32,523 nt of DNA from an uncultured Ruminococcus sp. Its GTDB lineage: Bacteria; Bacillota; Clostridia; Oscillospirales; Ruminococcaceae. The translations under genes and the position numbers were made by a program. The DNA lies in NCBI GenBank assembly GCA_944388405.1, contig CALXIQ010000013.1:1-32523 (forward strand). Reading direction: 5' to 3'. A model generated the notes under the pieces. That model saw nothing but the letters and a program-made list of their open reading frames with translations. It did no database searches and was not told the origin of the DNA. Below are positions 1 through 6,863 of the stretch, piece after piece (position 1 is the first letter of the stretch; each line of letters starts with the position of its first letter).

Positions 1-11
1 CATAAATTAAA

Positions 12-44
12 GAATAGAGAAAGTGTTTTTCGCTTTCTCTATTC
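12..44. other. Perfect 12-bp hairpin upstream of tRNA-Asn
   Basis: Positions 12-23 pair perfectly with 33-44 around a 9-nt loop rich in T. There is no T-run after it on either strand, so it is not a textbook intrinsic terminator. It may be a processing or readthrough-limiting structure between an upstream gene outside the window and the tRNA. Only the inverted repeat is directly seen. Confidence 0.5.
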
Positions 45-51
45 ATCATAT

Positions 52-127
52 TCCTCAATAGCTCAGTCGGTAGAGCATGCGGCTGTTAACCGCAGGGTCG
101 TTGGTTCGAGTCCAACTTGGGGAGCCA
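52..127 (+). tRNA. tRNA-Asn (GTT)
   Basis: A full cloverleaf can be drawn. The acceptor TCCTCAA pairs with TTGGGGA, the D stem is GCTC/GAGC, the anticodon stem TGCGG/CCGCA (78-82/90-94) encloses a loop with anticodon GTT at 85-87, and the T arm carries GGTTCGAGTCC. The discriminator is G and the CCA is encoded at 125-127. It reads AAC/AAU codons. An intergenic repeat and a terminator follow directly, so it is probably the last gene of its transcript. Confidence 0.97.
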
Positions 128-185
128 GTCCTAAGCGCGGACGGCGCAATTCGCGATCCGTTCGCTAACGCTCACTTCGTTTGAT
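128..185 (-). repeat. tRNA-associated intergenic repeat, copy 1
   Basis: The stretch directly after the tRNA-Asn CCA is a degenerate reverse-complement match to the end of the ~110-bp repeats at 30404-30743. It shares the core CCGTCCG-type end, GATCCGTTCGCT and CTCACTTCG. Only about half of the full unit is recognisable here. Confidence 0.7.
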
Positions 186-240
186 AAAACGGCAAGTTTG
201 TTGCCGCAAATCGTAGTTAGTGAGCAGTTGTTTGTGCAGT

Positions 241-273
241 ATCCGTTATCACGTTGTGGTAACGGATTTTTTT
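241..273 (+). terminator. Intrinsic terminator after tRNA-Asn
   Basis: ATCCGTTATCAC (241-252) pairs with GTGGTAACGGAT (256-267) with one G-T pair and a 3-nt loop, followed by a run of T. It would end the tRNA-Asn transcript. A near-identical stem sequence (ATCCGTTA/TAACGGAT) recurs in the terminator at 29801-29840 beside tRNA-Ala. Confidence 0.85.
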
Positions 274-277
274 GTAT

Positions 278-338
278 TAGCGCGGACGATGCAGTTTCGT
301 GCCGCTCGTAAACTCACTTCGTTTTGTGATGAGCTATA
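278..338 (-). repeat. tRNA-associated intergenic repeat, copy 2
   Basis: A second diverged copy of the same repeat, in the same orientation as copy 1. It shares TAGCGCGGACG, CTCACTTCGTTTTGTGATG and GCTAT with the copies at the right end of the locus. It lies between the tRNA terminator and the xre terminator. Confidence 0.6.
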
Positions 339-359
339 AGTTCAATATGGGTAGTATGT

Positions 360-386
360 AACCGAAAGGCATTTTGCCTTCCGGTT
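360..386. other. Hairpin between repeat copy 2 and the xre terminator
   Basis: Positions 360-371 pair with 375-386 around a 3-nt loop, with one A-C mismatch, and are followed on the + strand by ATTTGTTTG. It could be a weak + strand terminator giving extra insulation between the tRNA unit and the EPS region. Confidence 0.45.
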
Positions 387-400
387 ATTTGTTTGTGAAA

Positions 401-430
401 ACAAAAAGCGCCATCCCAAAAGGATGGCGC
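401..430 (-). terminator. Intrinsic terminator of the xre gene
   Basis: GCGCCATCC (408-416) pairs with GGATGGCGC (422-430) around CAAAA. Read on the minus strand the hairpin is followed by TTTTTG. It lies about 20 bp beyond the stop codon of the minus-strand regulator gene, the expected place for its terminator. Confidence 0.88.
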
Positions 431-449
431 CGCATATAGTCTGTGCTTA

Positions 450-725
450 TTATTTTTTTCTGCTGATGAGCTGATCCGGGAAAATCGATGCGTTGATTAA
501 ATCAGCTGGATCAACATTTAATGCATCTGCAATATCAAAGAACACTTCAAGGGAAAAGCCGTTGGCAAGCCCCGGTGCTTCGATGGAGCTGACAAGGGAA
601 CGGCTGATTCCTGCTTTTTCTGCTAGTTTTTCCTGAGACATTCCCAGCAATTTTCTTAAAGCAGCAATTGATATACCCAACTGTATAAAGCGATCACGGT
701 TTTTAAACGAAACTTCTTTGCTCAT
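450..725 (-). CDS. XRE/Cro-C1 family transcriptional regulator (putative EPS repressor)
   Basis: A 91-residue single-domain protein. Residues about 16-72 form a classic HTH_3 fold: the recognition region reads MSQEKLAEKAGISRSLVSSIE, followed by LEVFFDIADALNVDPADLI. A GAAAGG ribosome site lies upstream of the ATG. The gene is transcribed away from the EPS operon and shares a 410-bp regulatory region with it that holds an array of repeated boxes. This arrangement is typical of an autoregulated local regulator, so control of both itself and the EPS operon is inferred. There is no added sensor domain, so any signal it senses is unknown. Similarity to SinR-like small regulators is only at fold level. 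Confidence 0.9.
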   Translation of the reverse strand: MSKEVSFKNRDRFIQLGISIAALRKLLGMSQEKLAEKAGISRSLVSSIEAPGLANGFSLEVFFDIADALNVDPADLINASIFPDQLISRKK

Positions 726-756
726 GTTTATGTACCTTTCAAATTACTGTATTTTT

Positions 757-785
757 ATTATACTATTTTTTTCGCATTTTTTCAG
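757..785 (-). promoter_or_regulatory. Candidate xre promoter
   Basis: On the minus strand TATAAT (757-762) lies 17 bp from CTGAAA (780-785), a good -10 and a weak -35. The operator-like boxes begin about 11 bp further upstream at 796, placed so that a bound regulator could affect this promoter. Confidence 0.5.
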
Positions 786-911
786 CATTTATTGGTAAGC
801 ATTTGACTTTAATAGTAAGCAATATATATTATAAGAGTGATAATGCCTATATTAATAAGCAATGTGTAAAATTGGATGTCGATTTCCCTTTTAATTTTTA
901 CATACAAGCAC

Positions 912-940
912 TTGACTTGATTAGTGAGCAATGATATAAT
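912..940 (+). promoter_or_regulatory. EPS operon promoter P1
   Basis: TTGACT (912-917), 17-bp spacer, TATAAT (935-940): a near-consensus housekeeping promoter inside the first 41-bp repeat. A TGAGCA box (925-930) lies in the spacer, so a bound regulator would block polymerase. Confidence 0.8.
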
Positions 941-952
941 ATTTGTAAGTAC

Positions 953-981
953 TTGACTTGATTAGTAAGCAATTATATAAT
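953..981 (+). promoter_or_regulatory. EPS operon promoter P2 (duplicate of P1)
   Basis: TTGACT (953-958), 17-bp spacer, TATAAT (976-981), exactly one repeat (41 bp) downstream of P1, with a TAAGCA box at 966-971 in its spacer. A third unit at 987 keeps TTGATT (994-999) but has lost a recognisable -10. The 5' leader to the first EPS gene would be about 150 nt. Confidence 0.8.
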
Positions 982-1135
982 ATTTGTAAGTATTTGATTA
1001 TATTGATAAGTAAAATTCAAAGATTGTACTGTGATAAATTACAAGTTGAAATTACTATATAGGTATAGTGATACATTTTAATAGAGGTTGCATAGCCATA
1101 TGTGCTTGGCGTAATTTAAGGAGCGAAAATATTTA

Positions 1136-1900
1136 ATGGAAAAACAACAGAGAAATAATGAAGATTACTATACAATTGACTTGCTTCACATTGTAAAAAT
1201 GCTGTGGAAGCATGGGTGGTTTATAGCATTATGCGGATTGGTTGCTGCGGCAATCGGATTCATCTATTCGGCGTTTATGATTGCCCCTACTTATTCGTCG
1301 TATATCAAGCTGTATGTTAATAACAGCTCCATTTCGCTGGGTAATACAAGCTTTAGTATAAGCCAGTCGGAGCTGACAGCAGCCCAGAGCCTTATCAGAA
1401 CCTACGGCGATATTCTGGAGAGCCGAAGTACTCTGGAACGTATAATCGACAGAGCAGACCTTGATTATAGCTGGAAACAGCTGGCTGCAATGATTACCTA
1501 CGAAGCTTCAAATGAAACTGAGATAATGCGTGTTACCGTTACCGGCGAGGACCCTTATGAGGCAAGCGAGATTGCCAATACCATAGCTGAGGTGTTGCCT
1601 GTGCGTATTGCCGAGATTATTGACGGCGCAACTATGGAGGTTGTTGATTCGGCTATTCCCGACCTTGATAAGATTGCCCCAAGCGTGTCACGATATACGG
1701 GAATGGGACTTGCTATCGGAATTTTACTGTCGGTTGTGCTTATTGCGATACTGGCGATTCTTGACGATACTATCCACGATGAAGATTACATTATTCGCAC
1801 TTATGATTATCCGATACTGGGAAAGGTGCCAAACCTCTTGAATACAGGCAGTAAATCATACAGGTATTATTCGCAGAACAATTATCGGATAAGAGAATAA
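1136..1900 (+). CDS. Wzz/CpsC-type chain-length regulator and kinase activator
   Basis: A 254-residue polysaccharide co-polymerase. A first membrane helix spans about residues 28-48 and a second about 188-209, with an extracytoplasmic domain between and a proline-containing stretch (IPDLDKIAPS) just before the second. The C-terminal cytoplasmic tail is about 45 residues. In Firmicutes this membrane subunit binds and activates a separate CpsD kinase, encoded directly downstream here. The pair controls polymer length and export. An AAGGAG site lies 12 bp before the ATG. It is the first gene of the operon behind the tandem promoters. Confidence 0.93.
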   Translation: MEKQQRNNEDYYTIDLLHIVKMLWKHGWFIALCGLVAAAIGFIYSAFMIAPTYSSYIKLYVNNSSISLGNTSFSISQSELTAAQSLIRTYGDILESRSTLERIIDRADLDYSWKQLAAMITYEASNETEIMRVTVTGEDPYEASEIANTIAEVLPVRIAEIIDGATMEVVDSAIPDLDKIAPSVSRYTGMGLAIGILLSVVLIAILAILDDTIHDEDYIIRTYDYPILGKVPNLLNTGSKSYRYYSQNNYRIRE

Positions 1901-1918
1901 CGGAGGCTGGTACAGACT

Positions 1919-2671
1919 ATGGAGCTGTTTCACAATAAAAACACAAGCAAGCATTTCCTGAAGGAAAATATAGACGAAAGGAAAACTCTTCATCAGAACC
2001 TTGACTTTACTGCGGCAGAGCAGTATAAGCTGATACGCGCAAACCTTGATTTCACTCTGCCGGAAAATGAAAAATGCCCGGTAATAGGAGTAACAAGCGC
2101 AATGCGGGGCGAGGGTAAATCCACAACGGCGATTAATTTATCCTACGCATTTGCGGAAAAGGGAAGCAGAGTTCTGCTGATTGACGGCGACTTGAGAATC
2201 CCTTCAATTGCAAAGAAAATGCAGATAGAAAGCTCTCCCGGGCTTGCAGACCTTTTAAGAGGTAAGGGAGCGCAGTTGTCTGAGTTTCAGTCGTACATCT
2301 TTAAAAACTGGTACATTCTCCCCTCGGGCGATGTGCCTCCGAATCCGTCGGAGCTGCTGGGTTCCAACAGGATGAAAAACGTCCTCAGCGCATTGAGAGA
2401 AATGCTTGATTATATCATAATCGACCTTCCGCCTGTAAATATTGTATCCGACGCCATTTCAATTTCAAGCCTTATTTCAGGCATGATTGTGGTGATTCGT
2501 GAGGAATACACCGAGAAAAAGGAACTGGAGCGATGCTTCAGACAGCTTAAGCTTTCTAATGTAAATGTTCTTGGCTGCGTTCTGAACGAAGCTAAATCCG
2601 GCGGCGGGGCGTATGGTAAATATAAAAAGTATAAGTATTATCGGAGCGCTCCCAAAGGGCAAAAATCATGA
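1919..2671 (+). CDS. CpsD/CapB-type tyrosine-protein kinase
   Basis: A 250-residue cytoplasmic BY-kinase. The Walker A region is SAMRGEGKSTT (60-70), the A' motif is LLIDGD (86-91), and the Walker B is IIIDLPP (166-172). The C-terminus has a glycine-rich linker and a tyrosine cluster (Y232, 235, 238, 240, 241), the usual autophosphorylation sites. It pairs with the preceding membrane protein and is reversed by the phosphatase that follows. Its stop overlaps the start of that phosphatase (ATGA), which points to translational coupling. Domain order and length are normal for the family. Confidence 0.95.
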   Translation: MELFHNKNTSKHFLKENIDERKTLHQNLDFTAAEQYKLIRANLDFTLPENEKCPVIGVTSAMRGEGKSTTAINLSYAFAEKGSRVLLIDGDLRIPSIAKKMQIESSPGLADLLRGKGAQLSEFQSYIFKNWYILPSGDVPPNPSELLGSNRMKNVLSALREMLDYIIIDLPPVNIVSDAISISSLISGMIVVIREEYTEKKELERCFRQLKLSNVNVLGCVLNEAKSGGGAYGKYKKYKYYRSAPKGQKS

Positions 2672-3363
2672 TAGACTGGCACAGTCACATTCTGCCTGAG
2701 CTGGACGACGGAAGCCGCAGTGTTGCGGAAAGCATTTATCTGATTAATATGCAGAAGGCTCAGGGAGTGGGCACGGTGATAGCGACCCCTCACTTTTACG
2801 CTGACGATGAATCGGTGGAGTCCTTTCTGGAAAGGCGGGAAAAGGCGTTTGAGCTTTTGAAATCTCAGCTGCCGGAGGATTGCCCTCAGATAAAAACGGG
2901 GGCGGAGGTTCTGTATTATCAGGGTATAAGCAGACTGGCAGGATTAAAGAGCCTGAGAATTGAGGGAAGCAGATTGCTTCTTCTTGAAATGCCTATGCTC
3001 AGGTGGACGGAATATATGCTGAGAGAGCTTGAGGAGCTTGCTTCCATAAGCGGTTTGACAATAATTCTGGCGCATATCGAGCGGTATCTGGACCTGCAAA
3101 ACGAAGATACATGGGACAGGCTTTATGAAAGCGGTTTTTTGAATCAGGTAAACGCCAGCTTCTTTATAGCCTTTGCTTCAAGGCGAAAAGCGTTATCCCT
3201 TCTGAAGCAGGGCAGGATACATTTTGTGGGTTCCGATTGTCATAATGTGACGTCAAGACCCCCCAGAATCGGACAGGCTTTTGAGTATATTCAAAAAAAG
3301 CTTGGCGGCGATTTTATAACACAGATGAACGAGTACGGTTATTCCATGCTTGAACATAAATAA
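2668..3363 (+). CDS. CpsB/YwqE-type PHP-domain tyrosine phosphatase
   Basis: A 231-residue metal-dependent phosphatase. Motifs in order: DWHSHILPELDDG (3-15), ATPHFY (39-44), GAEVLY (78-83), AHIERY (135-140) and GSDCHN (188-193), which supply the metal-binding His, Asp and Glu residues of the PHP fold. It should dephosphorylate the tyrosine tail of the adjacent kinase and so reset the EPS control cycle. The start overlaps the kinase gene by 4 bp. Confidence 0.94.
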   Translation: MIDWHSHILPELDDGSRSVAESIYLINMQKAQGVGTVIATPHFYADDESVESFLERREKAFELLKSQLPEDCPQIKTGAEVLYYQGISRLAGLKSLRIEGSRLLLLEMPMLRWTEYMLRELEELASISGLTIILAHIERYLDLQNEDTWDRLYESGFLNQVNASFFIAFASRRKALSLLKQGRIHFVGSDCHNVTSRPPRIGQAFEYIQKKLGGDFITQMNEYGYSMLEHK

Positions 3364-3397
3364 AGTATATTGTTGTTTTGAAAGGTGGTTATTCAAA

Positions 3398-4147
3398 ATG
3401 AAAAAAATAATGGCAACTTGTCTGGCGATGGTAACGGCAGCAACTATGAGCATCAGCGCTTTTGCGTCTGCCGGCGGATTTGTATCCAGCCCATCCCAGA
3501 ATCCGGCACCCACGCTGGAATCTTTTACTGCGAGCAGTGAGGATTTTACCGGTCAGCTTGTAGTGTCAGCTTACTCTGAAAGAGATGATATGCCTGAGGA
3601 TCTACGTGCGTCGTTTGAAACGGCATACAATCAAATCGTTGAATGTGATGATCTGACAACACTGAATGCTGATCTTGCACAGCTTGCTGAGGAGATGGGT
3701 ATTGCCGGTACCGATCTGGCTGTAAGCGATCTGTTTGACATTCATGTTGAAGGCGATTTGGATACAGACGTAGGCTTCGAGATCACTCTTGGAGCAGAGA
3801 CGCTTGACCGCTTTGTAGGCTTGCTTCACATGGTAGATGACGGCGTTTGGGAACTGGTTAGCGATGCTGAGGTTGTAAACAATGAGCAATTGAGATTCTC
3901 TGTTGATTCACTGTCGCCTTTTGCGATTGTTGTTGACACAAGCGATGGCACAGCCGTTGAGCCGGGCGACGATTCAAGCTCACAGCCTGTAGATGACAGC
4001 TCGGTTACCGACAGCGTTGTTGACGACGGCGGGGTTCCCGACACAGGTGAAAATACTATGATTTTCGTTTACGCCGGAGCTATGGTAGTTCTGGGTGCGG
4101 CAATAGTATTTATCGCAGTCAAGAGCAGAAAGCAGAAAGTTAAATAG
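3398..4147 (+). CDS. Secreted EPS-locus protein with sortase-like C-terminal signal
   Basis: A 249-residue protein of unknown function. I chose the ATG at 3398, not the in-frame one at 3350, because AAAGGTGG lies 9 bp upstream and the protein then starts with a clean signal peptide (MKKIMATCLAMVTAATMSISAFA). The mature part is acidic. Residues about 125-185 end in SLSPFAIVVD, a module I recognise from Firmicute surface proteins. A Ser/Asp-rich linker leads to VPDTGE, a hydrophobic helix and a basic tail (KSRKQKVK), the layout of an LPxTG-type wall anchor. It sits between the phosphatase and LCP genes, so a role at the cell surface in polymer attachment or scaffolding is possible. No sortase gene is in the window. 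It may simply stay membrane-bound. Confidence 0.85.
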   Translation: MKKIMATCLAMVTAATMSISAFASAGGFVSSPSQNPAPTLESFTASSEDFTGQLVVSAYSERDDMPEDLRASFETAYNQIVECDDLTTLNADLAQLAEEMGIAGTDLAVSDLFDIHVEGDLDTDVGFEITLGAETLDRFVGLLHMVDDGVWELVSDAEVVNNEQLRFSVDSLSPFAIVVDTSDGTAVEPGDDSSSQPVDDSSVTDSVVDDGGVPDTGENTMIFVYAGAMVVLGAAIVFIAVKSRKQKVK

Positions 4148-4168
4148 TAAACGAAAAGAGGGAGAGTT

Positions 4169-5158
4169 ATGAGAAAAAGCAGAACAAGGAACAGATATTT
4201 AAAATACATTGTTATCGGGCTTGCTGTCGCTTTTCTCATAACTGCCGCTCTGATGATTATCGAAATCTGGGAAAACAGGCGCGGAAGATTTCCCGAGTCG
4301 GCTCTGGAAAGCGGCGTTGTTGCCTATGAGGGACAAGACTATGTCCTAAAAGACAACATCGAAACCTTTCTGGTGCTGGGTCTTGATAAGTATGAAGGCA
4401 CAGATTCCCAGAACAACGGTAATCAGGCGGACTTTCTGATGCTGTTTGTGTTTGACGACAACACGCAGCAGTGTACGGCCATCCAAATTAACCGTGATAC
4501 AATGGCAAATGTAAACAGGCTTGATGTGGGCGGCAATAAAATTGACACAACCGTGGAGCAGATTGCGCTTGCATATAACTATATTTATGCAGATAGTGCA
4601 AAAAAGAGCAGCAGAAATGTTGCCGATTCGGTTGAGGATTTGCTGATGGGCATTCCGGTTCAGCACTATATCACTTTAACGATGGACTCTGTTGCCGTAA
4701 TGAACGACCTTGTGGGCGGCGTAGAGGTAACGGTGCTGGATGATTTTACGGGAATTGACGATACTCTTGTTGAAGGTGAAACTGTCACACTGAAAGGCGA
4801 GCAGGCGCTTCGCTATGTGCGCACACGTTACGGACTTGAGGACAGCACCAACAGCACGAGAATGGAGCGTCAGCAGCAATACATAAACGCATTGTACGAT
4901 AAGACAATGTCCTGTATTGCTGAGGACGACGAGTTTGTAATTACGCTGGTTGACACAATGGACGACTATGCTACCTATGATATTTCGGATTTCAGACTGA
5001 AGGAACTGGCAGAAAAGTTTGATGAGTATGAGTTTTTAGGTATAAGGGATATTGAGGGTGAAACGCAGTTGGGAGACGAGTTTATAGAGTTTTACCCTGA
5101 TGAAGCTTCGATTTGGGAAATTGTAATTGATTTATTTTATACGCCGAAGGTCGAATAA
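4169..5158 (+). CDS. LCP (LytR-CpsA-Psr) family glycopolymer transferase
   Basis: A 329-residue protein with a cationic N-terminus and one membrane helix (about 11-32), then an extracellular LCP domain. Signature pieces are VLGLDK (69-74), QADFLML (86-92), NRDT (108-111), VGGVEV (182-187) and LKGEQALRYVRTR (208-220), with the Asp and Arg residues that bind the polyprenyl pyrophosphate head group. LCP enzymes move finished glycopolymers from undecaprenyl pyrophosphate to peptidoglycan. Its place next to the initiating transferase fits wall attachment of this polymer. A GGGAG ribosome site precedes the ATG. Confidence 0.93.
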   Translation: MRKSRTRNRYLKYIVIGLAVAFLITAALMIIEIWENRRGRFPESALESGVVAYEGQDYVLKDNIETFLVLGLDKYEGTDSQNNGNQADFLMLFVFDDNTQQCTAIQINRDTMANVNRLDVGGNKIDTTVEQIALAYNYIYADSAKKSSRNVADSVEDLLMGIPVQHYITLTMDSVAVMNDLVGGVEVTVLDDFTGIDDTLVEGETVTLKGEQALRYVRTRYGLEDSTNSTRMERQQQYINALYDKTMSCIAEDDEFVITLVDTMDDYATYDISDFRLKELAEKFDEYEFLGIRDIEGETQLGDEFIEFYPDEASIWEIVIDLFYTPKVE

Positions 5159-5197
5159 AGGTTTATTGCGGCTTTCGATACGGGGAGTTGTATAGTT

Positions 5198-5902
5198 ATG
5201 GATGTAAAAGATGGTGTTTTAGCGGTTCCGATGTCTGAGGACACAGCAGTTCAGAGTGCAGAGCGTAGTATGCCTGTGGTACATATTAAATCAAAGCCTG
5301 TATATTCTTTTGTAAAGCGCAGTTTTGACTTTGTTTGCTCATTTGTAGGGCTGGCGATACTTCTTGTGCCGTTTTTGATTATAGCTTTAATTATTGCCAT
5401 AGACAGTCCCGGTGCTTCGTCGATTTTCGTGCAGGAGCGTGTAGGAAAGAACGGACGGGTTTTCAAGTTTTACAAATTCAGGTCAATGGTGCCCAATGCG
5501 GAAAAGCTGCTGGACGACCTTCTGGAGCAGAATGAAATGGAAGGACCTGCATTCAAAATGAAGGACGACCCGAGAATCACACGAATCGGGCGATTTATAA
5601 GAAAGACCAGCATTGACGAGCTGCCTCAGCTTATCAACGTATTAAAGGGCGACATGAGCCTTGTAGGACCGAGACCGCCTCTTCCCAGAGAGGTAGCGAT
5701 GTACACAGACCGTCAGCGTCAGAGGCTAGCGGTAACACCCGGGCTTACTTGCTACTGGCAGATTCAGCCGAAACGCAACAGTTTATCCTTTGACGAGTGG
5801 CTGGAGCTAGACCTTAAATACATAGAAGAGCGTAGCTTATGGACCGATATAAAGGTTTTGTTCAAGACAGCAGGCGCCGTGTTCGGGCTGCAGGGGGAGT
5901 AA
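5198..5902 (+). CDS. Initiating undecaprenyl-phosphate sugar phosphotransferase
   Basis: A 234-residue monotopic phosphoglycosyl transferase (bacterial sugar transferase domain, WbaP/WcaJ C-terminal type). The hydrophobic segment spans 47-69. Family motifs: QERVGKNG (79-86), KFRSM (93-97), the long catalytic-region motif starting DDPRITRIG (123-131) and ending SIDELPQ (138-144), GDMSLVGPRPP (151-161) and TPGLTCYWQI (180-189). It transfers a sugar-1-phosphate from a nucleotide sugar to undecaprenyl phosphate, the first committed step. The sugar (Gal, Glc or other) cannot be told from sequence. It closes the conserved head of the operon; a 178-bp gap follows. Confidence 0.94.
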   Translation: MDVKDGVLAVPMSEDTAVQSAERSMPVVHIKSKPVYSFVKRSFDFVCSFVGLAILLVPFLIIALIIAIDSPGASSIFVQERVGKNGRVFKFYKFRSMVPNAEKLLDDLLEQNEMEGPAFKMKDDPRITRIGRFIRKTSIDELPQLINVLKGDMSLVGPRPPLPREVAMYTDRQRQRLAVTPGLTCYWQIQPKRNSLSFDEWLELDLKYIEERSLWTDIKVLFKTAGAVFGLQGE

Positions 5903-6080
5903 TTTCGGTCGTAAATTGTTGAGTTACAAGCGTTTTAGTAATTCGTTTGATAATGATTTAAAAACCGGGTTCCGGTGACTGGTGTTAGTACATGAAATGA
6001 GCACATTATAATCAGGGTTATAATATATTAATTGCTTATATGGCATAAATGCAGTCTATAAACAGGAGGGGACTATTTCG

Positions 6081-6863
6081 ATGATTAAAGCTGATGAGAA
6101 ATACATACATAAAGTCGATAAGTCGCTTATCCCTGTTTGTAACATTTTAGGTGTCAACATTGCCGCAATTGACATGGGATGGCTTCTGGATTTTACGAAT
6201 AAACACATTAAAGAATTGTCTGGCGATTATATGTGTGTGTCTAATGTGCATACCACAGTAACTTCATTCGAGGACAAGTCCTATTGCGATATTCAGAATG
6301 GCGGTATTATGGCGATTCCGGATGGCGGACCTTTGAGCACGGTGGGTCAAAAGCGTGGATTTAAAAATATGAAACGCACGACAGGACCTTCTTACATGGG
6401 AGAAATCCTGAAAATATCTGCTCAGAAAGGATACCGCCATTATTTTTATGGCAGCACAGAAGAGACACTTGAGAATTTATACCAGGCGCTTCAGCACGAT
6501 TATCCTGGTATCCAAATCGCTGGTATGTACAGCCCGCCGTTCCGACCGTTGACTGAAGAGGAAAACCATCTGGTGGTGGAGCGGATCAATGAGACTCAGC
6601 CTGATTTTGTGTGGATTGGATTAGGAGCACCCAAACAGGAACGCTGGATGGCAGAACACCAGGGAAAGATTAAAGGATTTATGGTTGGCGTTGGCGCAGC
6701 GTTTGATTACTTTGCCGGAAATATCAGTCGGGCTCCTATGTGGATGCAAAAGACTAATCTTGAATGGGTGTATAGGCTTTTGCAGGACCCGAAGAGACTG
6801 TTTGGAAGGTACTGGCACACGAATACGAAGTTTATCTGGAATGCTGTAATAAGGGGTAAATAA
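6081..6863 (+). CDS. WecB/TagA/CpsF family glycosyltransferase (GT26)
   Basis: A 260-residue protein. SNVHTTVTS (54-62), IPDGGPLSTVGQ (79-90, probable catalytic Asp81), FYGSTEETL (122-130), GLGAPKQE (180-187) and the C-terminal run from GVGAAFDYFAG (203-213) to RLLQDPKRL (232-240) mark the WecB/TagA family. Members add N-acetylmannosamine or related sugars to a lipid-linked first sugar. It is thus a good candidate for the second sugar step. AGGAGGGG lies before the ATG. Its stop overlaps the next start by 1 base. Confidence 0.92.
   Translation: MIKADEKYIHKVDKSLIPVCNILGVNIAAIDMGWLLDFTNKHIKELSGDYMCVSNVHTTVTSFEDKSYCDIQNGGIMAIPDGGPLSTVGQKRGFKNMKRTTGPSYMGEILKISAQKGYRHYFYGSTEETLENLYQALQHDYPGIQIAGMYSPPFRPLTEEENHLVVERINETQPDFVWIGLGAPKQERWMAEHQGKIKGFMVGVGAAFDYFAGNISRAPMWMQKTNLEWVYRLLQDPKRLFGRYWHTNTKFIWNAVIRGK

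Larger units (their letters stand above)
796..1027 (+). promoter_or_regulatory. Phased operator-like array with tandem 41-bp repeats
   Basis: Nine boxes close to TAAGYA start at 796, 816, 856, 905, 925, 946, 966, 987 and 1007. Most steps are 20-21 bp, about two turns of the helix; the exceptions are 40 and 49. They are organised as 41-bp direct repeats (905-945, 946-986, degenerate 987-1027, plus a relative at 796-836), each with two boxes. The same units carry promoter elements, so the boxes flank the -35 and sit in the spacer. The likely ligand is the adjacent XRE protein (inference). There are no unique spacers, so it is not a CRISPR array. Confidence 0.8.

Noticed and set aside
905..1027. 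Possible CRISPR array or iterated origin (41-bp tandem repeats)
   Set aside because: Units are contiguous with no unique spacers, and they contain promoter elements. Operators fit better. No cas or replication genes nearby.
3350..3397. Upstream ATG start for the secreted protein
   Set aside because: It would add 16 residues before the signal peptide, lies inside the phosphatase gene end, and lacks the good ribosome site found before 3398.
6004..6024. Inverted repeat with TATAAT (6019-6024) before the WecB-like gene as a promoter
   Set aside because: No acceptable -35 at 16-18 bp and no extended -10. Left uncalled, although a weak promoter here is possible.
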